Assembly: GCA_963838735.1 (NCBI GenBank)
Contig: CAWISG010000002.1
Span: forward strand, 124,001 to 188,000
From: Parerythrobacter_A sp963838735
GTDB taxonomy: Bacteria; Pseudomonadota; Alphaproteobacteria; Sphingomonadales; Sphingomonadaceae
Length of the DNA stretch: 64,000 nucleotides
Direction of reading: 5' to 3'
Shown here: positions 35,633 through 43,502 of the stretch, one piece after another
Position numbering within the stretch: the stretch's first letter is position 1
How the letters are laid out: each line of letters begins with the position of its first letter
Translations under genes and position numbers: made by a program
The notes under the pieces: model-generated
What the model was told of the DNA's origin: nothing
Database searches by the model: none
Seen by the model: the letters and a program-made list of their open reading frames with translations, nothing else

Positions 35633-36813
35633 TACCGCCTGCGCCCGCGAGGTTGACCATTCTTGGGCTTGCCTTTCAGTTTGCCGCCCTTCGCCCGCTC
35701 GCGCTTCGCTGCATTTGTGCCACCGCGCCGGGTGCTGCTTTGCGCCTTGCGATACTGCTTGGCGTGCTGGCGTGCGGCCTGTTTCTTCTCACCGCGCGTG
35801 CGTTCCGGCGGACCGGTTTCGGGCGAAGCATCGCTACGGGAGATATCGAAACCGAGCTGTTCCATGCTGGCGGCGAAATGTTCGGGCAATTCGGCGGTCA
35901 CGTCCAGCTTGCCTAGCCCGCCATCGGGGGCCTTGGGCTGTTCGATGATGAGGCGGCGCGCATGCAGGTGCATCTTGCGGCTCAGCGCGCCTGTCACCAT
36001 CGCTTCGGACCCACCATATTTGCCGTCGCCCACGATGGGGTGTCCGATGGCGGCCATATGCACGCGCAGCTGGTGGGTGCGCCCCGTCAGCGGCTCCAGC
36101 TCGATCCAGCAGGCGGCCTTGGCGGCGGTTTCCACCACGCGATAGCGGGTGCGGGCGGTTGCGCCTTCTTCCAGATCGACATGCATCTTCTCGCCCCGGC
36201 TGCCGGGTTGCTTTGCCAGCGGCGCTTCGATGGTGCCTTCGCGCACGTCGGGTACGCCGACCACCAGCGCCCAGTAAATCTTCTTGGCGGACCGGCCCGC
36301 GAACCGCTTGGAGAACGCCGCCGCCGCGCCGGGTGTCTTCGCGACCAGCAGCACGCCGCTGGTGTCCTTATCGAGCCGGTGGACCAGGCGCGGGCGCGGC
36401 GCGTCGCCTTCAACGAACGCATCGAGCAGGCCATCGACATGGCGCGTCGTCTTGCTGCCACCCTGCGTGGCGAGGCCGGGCGGCTTGTTGAACACCAGCG
36501 CAGCGGGCGTTTCGGCGATCAGCATCGCGCGCGCCTCGGCAATTTCCTCCGGGGTCAGGTCGGCCTTTTCACGCGGGGCCTTGTGCGGTGCATCGCCGCC
36601 CGGCGGCACGCGCAGCACTTGCCCGGTGGTGAGGCGATCTTCCGGCTTTGCGCGTCCGCCATCGACGCGGACCTGCCCGGTGCGCGCCCATCGACTGATG
36701 GTGGCGAACCCGATCTGCGGCAGGTTACGCTTGAACCAGCGGTCCAGACGAATGCCGTCATCGTCCTCGCCAACGGTGAACTGGCGGACGGTATCGGAGG
36801 GTTTTTCGGTCAT
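35632..36813 (-). CDS. Pseudouridine synthase RluC-like, with basic C-terminal tail
   Basis: A 393-residue RluA-family enzyme that modifies 23S rRNA uridines. The S4 RNA-binding domain is at about 18-70 (IRLDRWFKRNLPQIGFATIS). The synthase domain follows, with catalytic Asp148 in LVHRLDKDTSGVLLVAKT and LTGRTHQLRVHMAAIGHPI. The last 65 residues, rich in Lys/Arg/Gly/Gln (KPKNGQPRGRRR at the end), form a disordered basic tail not present in E. coli RluC, likely for RNA binding. It overlaps crcB (ATGA) and the PaiB-like gene (TGATG). Confidence 0.9.
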   Translation of the reverse strand: MTEKPSDTVRQFTVGEDDDGIRLDRWFKRNLPQIGFATISRWARTGQVRVDGGRAKPEDRLTTGQVLRVPPGGDAPHKAPREKADLTPEEIAEARAMLIAETPAALVFNKPPGLATQGGSKTTRHVDGLLDAFVEGDAPRPRLVHRLDKDTSGVLLVAKTPGAAAAFSKRFAGRSAKKIYWALVVGVPDVREGTIEAPLAKQPGSRGEKMHVDLEEGATARTRYRVVETAAKAACWIELEPLTGRTHQLRVHMAAIGHPIVGDGKYGGSEAMVTGALSRKMHLHARRLIIEQPKAPDGGLGKLDVTAELPEHFAASMEQLGFDISRSDASPETGPPERTRGEKKQAARQHAKQYRKAQSSTRRGGTNAAKRERAKGGKLKGKPKNGQPRGRRR

Positions 36814-37226
36814 GGGGTGCCCCGCATCGCAACGAGTCCGATATAGAGGCCCGCAATGCCCGCGACCAGCGACAGCAGCGCATAGCCCACCGCCAGCGTG
36901 AACGCGCCGCGCTCGATCAGCGCCACGAGTTCGAGGCTGAAGGCGGAAAAGGTAGTGAACCCGCCGAGCAGGCCGACCCCCAGCAACAGCCGCATCGGCT
37001 CATTACCGCCGCTGCGCACCAGCCATCCAGCCAGCAGCCCCATCGCCAGCGACCCGGCCACATTCACCGCCAGCGTGCCCCAGTAAAGCCCGCCGGCCCC
37101 GGCAATGCGCGTAACCGCCAGTCCGGCCTGATAGCGCAGCACGGCACCCGCCGCACCGCCCAGCGCGACATGCGCGGTGGCGGCCAGGCCGGAGAGCATT
37201 GCGGGGGAAGGGGCAGGGGCAGGCAT
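36810..37226 (-). CDS. crcB: Fluoride ion channel CrcB/Fluc
   Basis: A 138-residue inner-membrane protein that lets fluoride leave the cell, working as a dimer. Hallmarks: GGAAGAVLRYQAGLAV, GTLAVNVAGSLAMGLLAG and GVGLLGGFTTFSAFSLE, with four hydrophobic helices. I chose ATG 37226 (MPAPAPSP); an ATG at 37298 gives an arginine-rich leader and one at 37199 is a shorter option. It is first in a chain of six overlapping reverse-strand genes. I looked for a fluoride riboswitch upstream and did not see a convincing one. Confidence 0.93.
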   Translation of the reverse strand: MPAPAPSPAMLSGLAATAHVALGGAAGAVLRYQAGLAVTRIAGAGGLYWGTLAVNVAGSLAMGLLAGWLVRSGGNEPMRLLLGVGLLGGFTTFSAFSLELVALIERGAFTLAVGYALLSLVAGIAGLYIGLVAMRGTP

Positions 37227-37398
37227 CGCGTGCGCCCTAACGCGCTTCGCCGCGCGCGTCACGCCAGTTTGCGCAGACCGTTCGGCTCCATCCGCCAATT
37301 CTGCTTGCCCGAACGGGCGTAAATGCCTAGGGAGGACATTGGATTAGCGGGTTCCCTTGCGGGACTCGCCGCATTTTAACGACAACATGGCGGTGATC

Positions 37399-37414
37399 CC
37401 CGCGCTTTCGCGGG
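37399..37414. other. Short GC hairpin upstream of rpsU
   Basis: CCCGCG and CGCGGG pair around a CTTT loop, about 33 bases before the rpsU start codon. It has no clear U-tract, so it may be a leader structure rather than a terminator. Confidence 0.4.
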
Positions 37415-37446
37415 CTCTTGCCGATTGTAACAGGTAGCCGAAATTT

Positions 37447-37650
37447 ATGCAGATCATGGTTCGCGATAACAATGTCGATCAAGCCTTGCGCGCGCTCAAG
37501 AAGAAGCTGCAGCGCGAAGGCGTCTATCGCGAGATGAAGCTGCGCCGCCACTACGAAAAGCCCAGCGAAAAGCGCGCCCGCGAAAAGGCCGCCGCCGTTC
37601 GCCGTGCGCGCAAGATGGAACGCAAGCGCATGGAGCGTGACGGGGTCTAG
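37447..37650 (+). CDS. rpsU: 30S ribosomal protein S21
   Basis: A 67-residue basic protein of the small ribosomal subunit that helps base-pairing of the mRNA leader with 16S rRNA. The sequence MQIMVRDNNVDQALRALKKK and the REMKLRRHYEKPSEKR segment match the family end to end, with the alphaproteobacterial basic tail ARKMERKRMERDGV. An internal ATG at 37456 is possible, but the longer form fits the family. The gene stands alone between crcB and the FKBP gene. Confidence 0.97.
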   Translation: MQIMVRDNNVDQALRALKKKLQREGVYREMKLRRHYEKPSEKRAREKAAAVRRARKMERKRMERDGV

Positions 37651-37800
37651 TCATCCCGTCGGGCGTCGGCTGTCGAATGCTTCCGGACATCGATACGCAG
37701 CGCGCTTGAACCGCACCGAAGCATACGCCAAAGGGGTGCGGTCAGGTGGCCGTGCCCCTTTCGCTTACGTGAAGCACTTCTCGAATTTTCAGGACCTCTC

Positions 37801-38412
37801 ATGACCGAAGTAACCCGCGTTCCGCTGCGCCCGATTGCCAAGGGCTCGCTGACAAAACTGTGGCTGGGTGTCCTGTTCGCGGTTCTGGTGGCGGGCGGTT
37901 TGGCTTGGGCGAGCATTCCCAAGGGGCTGGACGTGACAACCCTGACCGCGGGGTCCGGTCCGATGGCGCAGGACGGCGATGTGGTGTTCGCCAAATATGT
38001 CGGCAAGCTGGATGACGGCACCATTTTCGACGAGCACCAGCCCGGCGGCTTCCCGCCCGGCCTGTTCCCCGAAGGCACACCCTTCCTCTTGGAAGAAGGC
38101 TCCGTCATTCCCGGTTTCTACAGCGGCTTGCTGCAGACGCAAAAGGGCGGGAAATACGAGATCTTCATTCCGGCGGAGCAGGCTTACGGTGCGGAACCCC
38201 CCGAGGGCGCGCCGATTCCCGCTAATGCCGATCTGACCTTCGAAGTCGAGGTGGTCGATATCATGGCGCGCGAAGATGCCGAACGCCGGATGCAGGCGTT
38301 CCAGCAGATGATGCAGCGCCAGCAGGGTGGCGCGTGCCTGGCGGCGCTGCTACCGATGGTGCCGGACCACCGGCGGCGATCGCCTGCACCGCCCGCGCCA
38401 GCCGCCGAATAG
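37801..38412 (+). CDS. FKBP-type peptidyl-prolyl isomerase, membrane anchored
   Basis: A 203-residue foldase. A single helix at about residues 19-40 anchors it to the inner membrane or acts as a signal. The FKBP domain spans about 58-155: DGDVVFAKYVGKLDDGTIFD, then EEGSVIPGFYSGLLQTQKGG and YEIFIPAEQAYGAEPPEGAP, close to the usual FKBP core. A helical Met/Gln segment follows (RRMQAFQQMMQRQQGG). The last 33 residues are odd: CLAALLPMVPDHRRRSP in this frame, while another frame reads PGGAATDGAGPPAA, more like a usual low-complexity tail, before the original frame resumes PAPPAPAAE. Two compensating indels are possible but unproven. gatC starts 10 bases later. Confidence 0.88.
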   Translation: MTEVTRVPLRPIAKGSLTKLWLGVLFAVLVAGGLAWASIPKGLDVTTLTAGSGPMAQDGDVVFAKYVGKLDDGTIFDEHQPGGFPPGLFPEGTPFLLEEGSVIPGFYSGLLQTQKGGKYEIFIPAEQAYGAEPPEGAPIPANADLTFEVEVVDIMAREDAERRMQAFQQMMQRQQGGACLAALLPMVPDHRRRSPAPPAPAAE

Positions 38413-38422
38413 GAGGCAGCCT

Positions 38423-38725
38423 ATGAGCGTCGACAAAGCGACCGTCGCGAAAATCGCCGGCCTTGCCCGCATCGACATGGGCGATGCCGAACTGGAGCGC
38501 ATGGTCCCCGAACTGAACGCCATTCTGGATTGGGTTGAACAGCTGGGCGAAGTCGATACCAGCGGCGTCGAACCGATGGCGGCCGTCATTCCCAATACGC
38601 TGCGCCTGCGCACCGACACGGTAAACGCCGACCCGCTAACTGGCGGCGACCGGCGCGAGGATATTCTCGCCAACGCGCCGGCCGCCGAACATGGCTTTTT
38701 CGGCGTGCCCAAGGTGATCGAATAA
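38423..38725 (+). CDS. gatC: Asp-tRNA(Asn)/Glu-tRNA(Gln) amidotransferase subunit C
   Basis: A 100-residue stabilising subunit of GatCAB, which amidates misacylated Glu-tRNA(Gln) and Asp-tRNA(Asn). The sequence MSVDKATVAKIAGLARIDM, then LNAILDWVEQLGEVDTSGVE and the conserved end AAEHGFFGVPKVIE match GatC along the full length. AGGAGG precedes the ATG. Its stop overlaps the gatA start by one base, so gatC and gatA are coupled. Confidence 0.95.
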   Translation: MSVDKATVAKIAGLARIDMGDAELERMVPELNAILDWVEQLGEVDTSGVEPMAAVIPNTLRLRTDTVNADPLTGGDRREDILANAPAAEHGFFGVPKVIE

Positions 38726-40209
38726 TGTCCGATCTTACCCAACTCGGCGTCACCGCAATCCGCGACGGCGTGGCCGCGGGCGACTTCACCGCGCGCGAAG
38801 TGGCGGAAGGTTTCAACGCCGCCATTGCCGATGCCGCCGCATTGAACGCCTTCATCGTCACCACGCCCGAACACGCACTGGACGCGGCCGACGCGACCGA
38901 CACCGCCCGTGCCGACGGCAAGCCGCTCGGCCCGATGGCGGGCGTGCCCATCGGCATGAAAGACCTGTTCTGCACCGATGGCGTGCAGACCACGGCGGCG
39001 AGCCATATCCTCGAAGGCTTCGTGCCGCGCTACGAATCGACCGTATCCGCCAATCTGTGGGCGGCAGGCGCGGGCATGCTGGGCAAGCTCAATCTCGACC
39101 AGTTCGCGATGGGCAGCAGCAACGAGACCAGCTTCTTCGGCAATGTCGTTTCGCCGTGGCGCAAGGCGGGCGGCGGCAATGAACCCATGTCGCCCGGCGG
39201 CAGCAGCGGCGGCAGCGCCAGCGCCGTCGCCGCAAGGATCGCGCCCGCCGCAACCGGCACCGATACCGGCGGTTCGATCCGCCAGCCCGCCGCCTTTGCC
39301 GGGATCGTGGGTGTCAAGCCGACCTATGGCCGATGCAGCCGGTGGGGCACTATCGCGTTCGCCAGCAGCCTCGACCAGGCAGGACCCATGGCGCGCAGCG
39401 TCTCCGACTGCGCTGTCATGCTGCGCGCGATGGCAGGCTTCGATCCGAAAGACGCGACCAGCCTCGACTTGCCCGTGCCCGCCTGGGACGAGGCGCTGGA
39501 CGCGGACCTGTCCGGCAAGCGCGTGGGCATTCCGCGCCAGTACCGGATGGACGGCACCGACGCCGCCATTCTCGATGCGTGGGAGCAAGGCAAAGCATGG
39601 CTGCGCGATGCGGGCGCGGAGGTGGTCGATATCGACCTGCCGCATACCAAGTACGCGCTGCCCGCCTATTACATCATCGCCCCCGCCGAAGCATCCAGCA
39701 ACCTCGCGCGCTATGACGGCGTCCGGTACGGCCTGCGCGACCTGCAAGAAGGCGCAGGGCTTCAGGACATGTACGCCGCCACCCGCGCCGCCGGCTTCGG
39801 TGACGAGGTGAAACGCCGCATTCTGATCGGCACCTATGTTCTCAGCGCCGGTTTCTACGACGCCTATTACACGCAGGCGCAGAAAATCCGCGCGCTGGTC
39901 GCCGCCGATTTCGACGCCGCCTGGGCGAAGTGCGATGTCATCCTGACGCCGACAACCCCCACAGCCAGCTTCCCGCTGGGTTCGCTGTCGGACGACCCGC
40001 TGACGATGTATCTGAACGATGTCTTCGCCGTGCCCGCCAGCCTCGCCGGCCTGCCCGCGATGAGCGTGCCATCCGGCCTGAATGCGGACGGCCTGCCGCT
40101 GGGTCTGCAGATCGTCGGCAAGGCGCTGGACGAACAGGGCGTGCTGAACACCGGGCTGGCGCTGGAACAACGTGCGCAATTCTCGGCAAAAGCGGAGAGA
40201 TGGTGGTGA
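38725..40209 (+). CDS. gatA: Amidotransferase subunit A (GatA)
   Basis: A 494-residue amidase-signature enzyme that releases ammonia from glutamine for GatB. The Ser-cisSer-Lys triad is readable: Lys79 in PIGMKDLFC, the serine pair 160-161 in SPGGSSGGS, and Ser184 in GTDTGGSIRQPA. Full length for the family. It starts at the gatC stop and overlaps gatB by 10 bases. Confidence 0.97.
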   Translation: MSDLTQLGVTAIRDGVAAGDFTAREVAEGFNAAIADAAALNAFIVTTPEHALDAADATDTARADGKPLGPMAGVPIGMKDLFCTDGVQTTAASHILEGFVPRYESTVSANLWAAGAGMLGKLNLDQFAMGSSNETSFFGNVVSPWRKAGGGNEPMSPGGSSGGSASAVAARIAPAATGTDTGGSIRQPAAFAGIVGVKPTYGRCSRWGTIAFASSLDQAGPMARSVSDCAVMLRAMAGFDPKDATSLDLPVPAWDEALDADLSGKRVGIPRQYRMDGTDAAILDAWEQGKAWLRDAGAEVVDIDLPHTKYALPAYYIIAPAEASSNLARYDGVRYGLRDLQEGAGLQDMYAATRAAGFGDEVKRRILIGTYVLSAGFYDAYYTQAQKIRALVAADFDAAWAKCDVILTPTTPTASFPLGSLSDDPLTMYLNDVFAVPASLAGLPAMSVPSGLNADGLPLGLQIVGKALDEQGVLNTGLALEQRAQFSAKAERWW

Positions 40210-41708
40210 CCGATTACCGCATCCAGGGCGAAACCGGCGAATGGGAGGTGGTGATCGGCCTCGAGGTTCATGCGCAGGTAACGAGCGCTTCCAAGCTGTT
40301 CAGCGGGGCAGACACGGCGTTCGGGGCGGAACCGAATACGCAGGTCAGCCTGATCGACGCGGCGATGCCCGGCATGTTGCCCGTGCCCAACGCGGAATGT
40401 GTACGGCAGGCGGTGCGTACCGGCATGGCGATCGAGGCGCAGATCAACCGCTACAGCCGGTTCGATCGCAAGAACTATTTCTACGCCGACTTGCCGCAGG
40501 GCTACCAGATCAGCCAGCTGTACCACCCCATCGTCGGCGAGGGGCAGCTGACCATCGCGGCCGATCCCAAGGGCGGCATTCCGGCGGACAAGGTCATCGG
40601 GATCGAGCGCATTCATATCGAACAGGATGCGGGCAAGCTGATGCACGATCAGCATCCGACCATGTCCTATGTCGATCTGAACCGCTGCGGCGTGGCGCTG
40701 ATGGAAATCGTCAGCCGCCCGGACATGACCAGCCCGGCCGAGGCGGGGGCCTATGTCCGCAAGCTGCGCGCCATCCTGCGCTATGTCGGCAGCTGCGACG
40801 GCAATATGGAAGAAGGCTCCATGCGCGCCGACGTCAACGTATCGGTGCGCAAGGTCGGTGATAGCGAACTGGGCACGCGAACCGAAACGAAGAACGTCAA
40901 TTCGGTGCGCTTCGTGATGCAGGTGATCGAGCACGAGGCGGCGCGGCAGGTCGAACTGATCGAGGGCGGCGGGCGCGTGGTGCAGGAAACGCGGCTGTTC
41001 GATGTCGCCAGCGGCACGACGCGCTCGATGCGCAGCAAGGAAGACGCGCACGACTACCGCTATTTCCCCGACCCCGACCTGCTGCCGCTGGAACTGGAGC
41101 AGGCGTTCCTCGACGAATGCCGCGCCAGCCTGCCCGAACTGCCCGATGCGAAGCGTGCGCGCTATACCGGCGAACTGGGGTTGACCGATTACAATGCGGC
41201 GGTGCTGACGGCGGAAGTCGAGACCTTCGCCCGGTTCGAAACGCTGCTGGCAACGGTGGCGGAGCGGCTGGGCAAGCCGCAAGCCAAGGTGGCGACGCAG
41301 GTGGCGAACTGGACGCTTTCGGTGGCGCCCGGCGTGCTGAAATCACTGGGCGATGCGGCCAATCCGGCGCACGCCACGGCGGCGGCGCAGGCGGAAATCC
41401 TGGCGATGCAGACCGCCGGCGACATCAGCGGCGGGCAGGCGAAGGAAATTTACGAGATCGTCCTGGCGACAGGGCGCGACCCGGCCGAGATCGCCGACAC
41501 CGAAGGTCTGAAACAGCAGAGCGACACCGGCGCGATCGAAGCGGAGATCGACAAGGTGCTCAGCGCCAACGCCGACAAGGTGGAGCAGTATCGCGGCGGC
41601 AAGGACAAGCTGTTCGGATTCTTCGTGGGACAGACGATGAAGGCGATGCAGGGCAAGGCGAACCCTGCCGTTGTGAACCAGTTGCTGAAGGCGAAGCTGG
41701 AACAGTAA
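40200..41708 (+). CDS. gatB: Amidotransferase subunit B (GatB)
   Basis: A 502-residue subunit that phosphorylates the tRNA-linked Glu or Asp and accepts ammonia from GatA. Family blocks: WEVVIGLEVHAQV, the metal/active-site region DRKNYFYADLPQGYQISQ, and NGNMEEGSMRADVNVS-type sequence (here SCDGNMEEGSMRADVNVS). The C-terminal YqeY-like helical domain ends VNQLLKAKLEQ. I chose ATG 40200, which overlaps the gatA end; upstream in-frame codons lie inside gatA. It ends the gatCAB operon; a non-coding region follows. Confidence 0.97.
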   Translation: MVVTDYRIQGETGEWEVVIGLEVHAQVTSASKLFSGADTAFGAEPNTQVSLIDAAMPGMLPVPNAECVRQAVRTGMAIEAQINRYSRFDRKNYFYADLPQGYQISQLYHPIVGEGQLTIAADPKGGIPADKVIGIERIHIEQDAGKLMHDQHPTMSYVDLNRCGVALMEIVSRPDMTSPAEAGAYVRKLRAILRYVGSCDGNMEEGSMRADVNVSVRKVGDSELGTRTETKNVNSVRFVMQVIEHEAARQVELIEGGGRVVQETRLFDVASGTTRSMRSKEDAHDYRYFPDPDLLPLELEQAFLDECRASLPELPDAKRARYTGELGLTDYNAAVLTAEVETFARFETLLATVAERLGKPQAKVATQVANWTLSVAPGVLKSLGDAANPAHATAAAQAEILAMQTAGDISGGQAKEIYEIVLATGRDPAEIADTEGLKQQSDTGAIEAEIDKVLSANADKVEQYRGGKDKLFGFFVGQTMKAMQGKANPAVVNQLLKAKLEQ

Positions 41709-41712
41709 GGGG

Positions 41713-41908
41713 CGCTCGCAGAGGCGCGGGGGCGCAGAGGGGATCGCGCTTGTTGTCTGACGTAATGCGAATTGGTTCACACGAAGACACGAAGAGGGAG
41801 TGCCCGCGGCGAAGCCGCTTTCAAACATCTGGCGTGTCGTGCTGTGCAATCAAAGGTTTAGCAATGCCTGCGGCGCAGACCCTCCGCGCCTCTGCGCCTC
41901 CGCGAGCG
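41713..41908. repeat. Element of about 196 bases with 28-base imperfect inverted terminal repeats
   Basis: The ends 41713-41740 and 41881-41908 are inverted copies that match at 24 of 28 positions (pattern of CGCTCGC, GAGGCGC and GCGCAGAGG blocks). Inside is GGTTCACACGAAGACACGAA (41774-41793), a type of short motif common near genes in this group of bacteria as far as I recall. There is no gene inside. It lies directly after gatB, and could be a miniature mobile element or a transcript-end structure. Confidence 0.65.
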
Positions 41909-42645
41909 AAACACCCTACTTCCTGCTGAGATACACGCGTCCATCCGGCGGCGAACCCGGACTTATCGCCGTGCGTAAAAGGTATTCGCGCGGTCGGGCG
42001 GATGTCGTGCGGTGGCACGGGATATCCGCCACAGGAGCGGCGTCCGGCTGCCAAGCTGCCCCGCGCTGCGTGACGCAGCAGGGCCAGGCGAATGGCCGTA
42101 TCATGGCATCTTCCCGGAACGGGAGGCTGCGTGTGTGAAGACATACGCAGCGCGATACGGCTCGACCCGGTTCAAGCACGCCGGAGGAATGCACCCCCGG
42201 CTCGACGTCTTCCGGCCGGCAGCGACGGGGTGGGCTCGCCATTACGCATTGTGGGCCCCTGTCGCGATCCGCGCGGGTGAACGGTCCCGCGACACATCCG
42301 AAAAATGTAACGTCGCACGTCAGGGTGGACCGGCTGTCGATACCGGCGCGACGGGTAGGCCCGCCCCGCGTGGATATCCTCGCCCCGTCCGCCCGACCGC
42401 GTCGCCCTGCCGTCCCGATGGAATGGCGGACGAAGGAGAAGGACGCTCTAGACAACGCCCGCCTCCTGAACGAAAGCGCCACTAACCGATATGGTTCAAA
42501 ATGTCAAGCGTCGGGTGCGGCCCTCGCGATTATCAAAGCGCAACGCAGCGATTGACCGCTAAACGATCGGTGGCCAACGGCTGACTTCCCATACTACACA
42601 ACATCTGTTAGTAACATGCTATCAAAGACCTATGGAGATGGTTAC
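41909..42645. other. Region without a confirmed gene, with strong hairpins
   Basis: I find no convincing protein gene on either strand over about 740 bases; the open frames are shadows with arginine-rich, family-less translations. There is structure: an 11-base-pair stem with a GAAG loop (42126-42151), a repeated CGGCTCGAC (42158-42166 and 42198-42206), a GCCGG/CCGGC hairpin between them (42179-42201), and a 7-base-pair outer stem TGTCGCG/CGCGACA (42260-42266 with 42288-42294). Together they may belong to an unrecognised structured RNA. I compared from memory with tmRNA, SRP RNA and 6S RNA and could not assign it. Confidence 0.4.
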
Positions 42646-43063
42646 ATGGCGTCGCGTTTTTCGAAGAGCATCACGTTAGTCGCAGCCCTCACCGCGTTGT
42701 CGGTTGCCACTCCTGCGTTTGCGAAACCCTATCAGACACGTGGGTTTTGTACGTTCGGCAACAGAGTCTATCATCCCGAATACAAAAGCACCGTATTCGT
42801 CTGGAAAGGTCCGCTCACAATCCTGGGCCGCCAGCCGCGACGCGTTCATGCAGGATTTCGAACGTCTTATCCGCAGGAACTTCCGTCTCGATAGTTCTTA
42901 CGCAAATGTCAAAGTGTCGTGCAGCTGGTATCCGATCGATCGGGAGACGCCCGAAGTTATCGAAACTATGCGCACCACGGGTTTCAAGTATGGCAATTAT
43001 TACGATACCGACTGGAAACCGGGCAATACGACAATCAAAGGTCGCTTTATCCCGAAAAAGTAA
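42646..43063 (+). pseudogene. Secreted protein of unknown function, apparent frameshift
   Basis: The first frame starts at ATG 42646 with GGAGATG just upstream, and encodes a signal peptide ending near AFA-KPY, then QTRGFCTFGNRVYHPEYKS and TVFVWKG. After this it changes to an unlikely basic tail and stops at 42894. The next frame continues sensibly: SWAASRDAFMQDFERLIRRN, then VKVSCSWYPIDRETPEVIET and GNTTIKGRFIPKK to a stop at 43063. The switch is near 42806-42812 (TGGAAAGG) and looks like one extra base. The joined product would be about 138 residues. I do not recognise the family. A strong terminator follows, so the transcript unit is complete. Confidence 0.72.
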
Positions 43064-43087
43064 CCCTTTCTTGGTTCTACATAGTAA

Positions 43088-43116
43088 AAGGCCGCCGGAT
43101 CGCTCCGGCGGCCTTT
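43088..43116 (+). terminator. Rho-independent terminator after the broken secreted-protein gene
   Basis: A perfect 12-base-pair stem (AAGGCCGCCGGA with TCCGGCGGCCTT) around a TCGC loop, followed by TT. It sits 25 bases after the stop at 43063. Confidence 0.88.
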
Positions 43117-43137
43117 TGCTATTCGCCTGATAAACCG

Positions 43138-43443
43138 TCAGCTTTTCTTTTCGCCCGTCAGCGCCATGTCGCCGAATGCGCCTGCGTTGACCTTGCCAGT
43201 CAGCTGGTCGCCGTTCACGTCGGCTTCGCAGTTCAGTTCCATCGGCATGGGCACGGTCATGTCCATTTTCCAGTTCAGCTTGTCGCCGGTGATGGTGCCG
43301 TTCTTGACGTCCATCGACCCCATGCCGCCTTCCATCGAACCGGTGAAGGTGTTGCCGTCGTCGGACGGGACCACGGTGAACGTGCCCTTCTGGTCGCCCA
43401 TCGGGCTTTTGACGACGGTATCGTAGGATCCTGCAACAGACAT
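43138..43443 (-). CDS. Small beta-rich protein of unknown function
   Basis: A 101-residue protein without a signal peptide. It is rich in Gly, Met, Asp and Thr, with regular alternating stretches (YDTVVKSPMGDQKGTFTVVP, GNTFTGSMEGGMGSMDVKNG, KLNWKMDMTVPMPMELN) that suggest a small antiparallel beta barrel or sandwich. I do not recognise the family. The sequence is well-formed: a clear ATG and a stop shortly before the terminator region. It may be a cytoplasmic relative of lipocalin-like proteins; that is guesswork. Confidence 0.72.
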   Translation of the reverse strand: MSVAGSYDTVVKSPMGDQKGTFTVVPSDDGNTFTGSMEGGMGSMDVKNGTITGDKLNWKMDMTVPMPMELNCEADVNGDQLTGKVNAGAFGDMALTGEKKS

Positions 43444-43502
43444 AATATATTCCTTTTCTTGTAATTCACGCGCCAGGCCGATGCCTCACGCTTTCACAAT
43501 TA

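Noticed and set aside
37227..37446. Fluoride riboswitch before crcB
   Set aside because: The conserved crcB-motif pairing was not evident on the minus strand; only a short GC hairpin was seen.
38350..40179. Minus-strand frame of 609 codons opposite gatC and gatA
   Set aside because: Shadow of gatCA, which are certain genes.
42121..42300. tmRNA, SRP RNA or 6S RNA in the hairpin cluster
   Set aside because: I could not find the tmRNA tag and acceptor, the SRP GGAAG core or a convincing 6S closing stem. It is left as an unassigned region.
41916..42482. Minus-strand frame of 188 codons in the gene-free region
   Set aside because: Arg/Pro/Cys-rich translation with no family signal; strong hairpins across the region argue for non-coding DNA.
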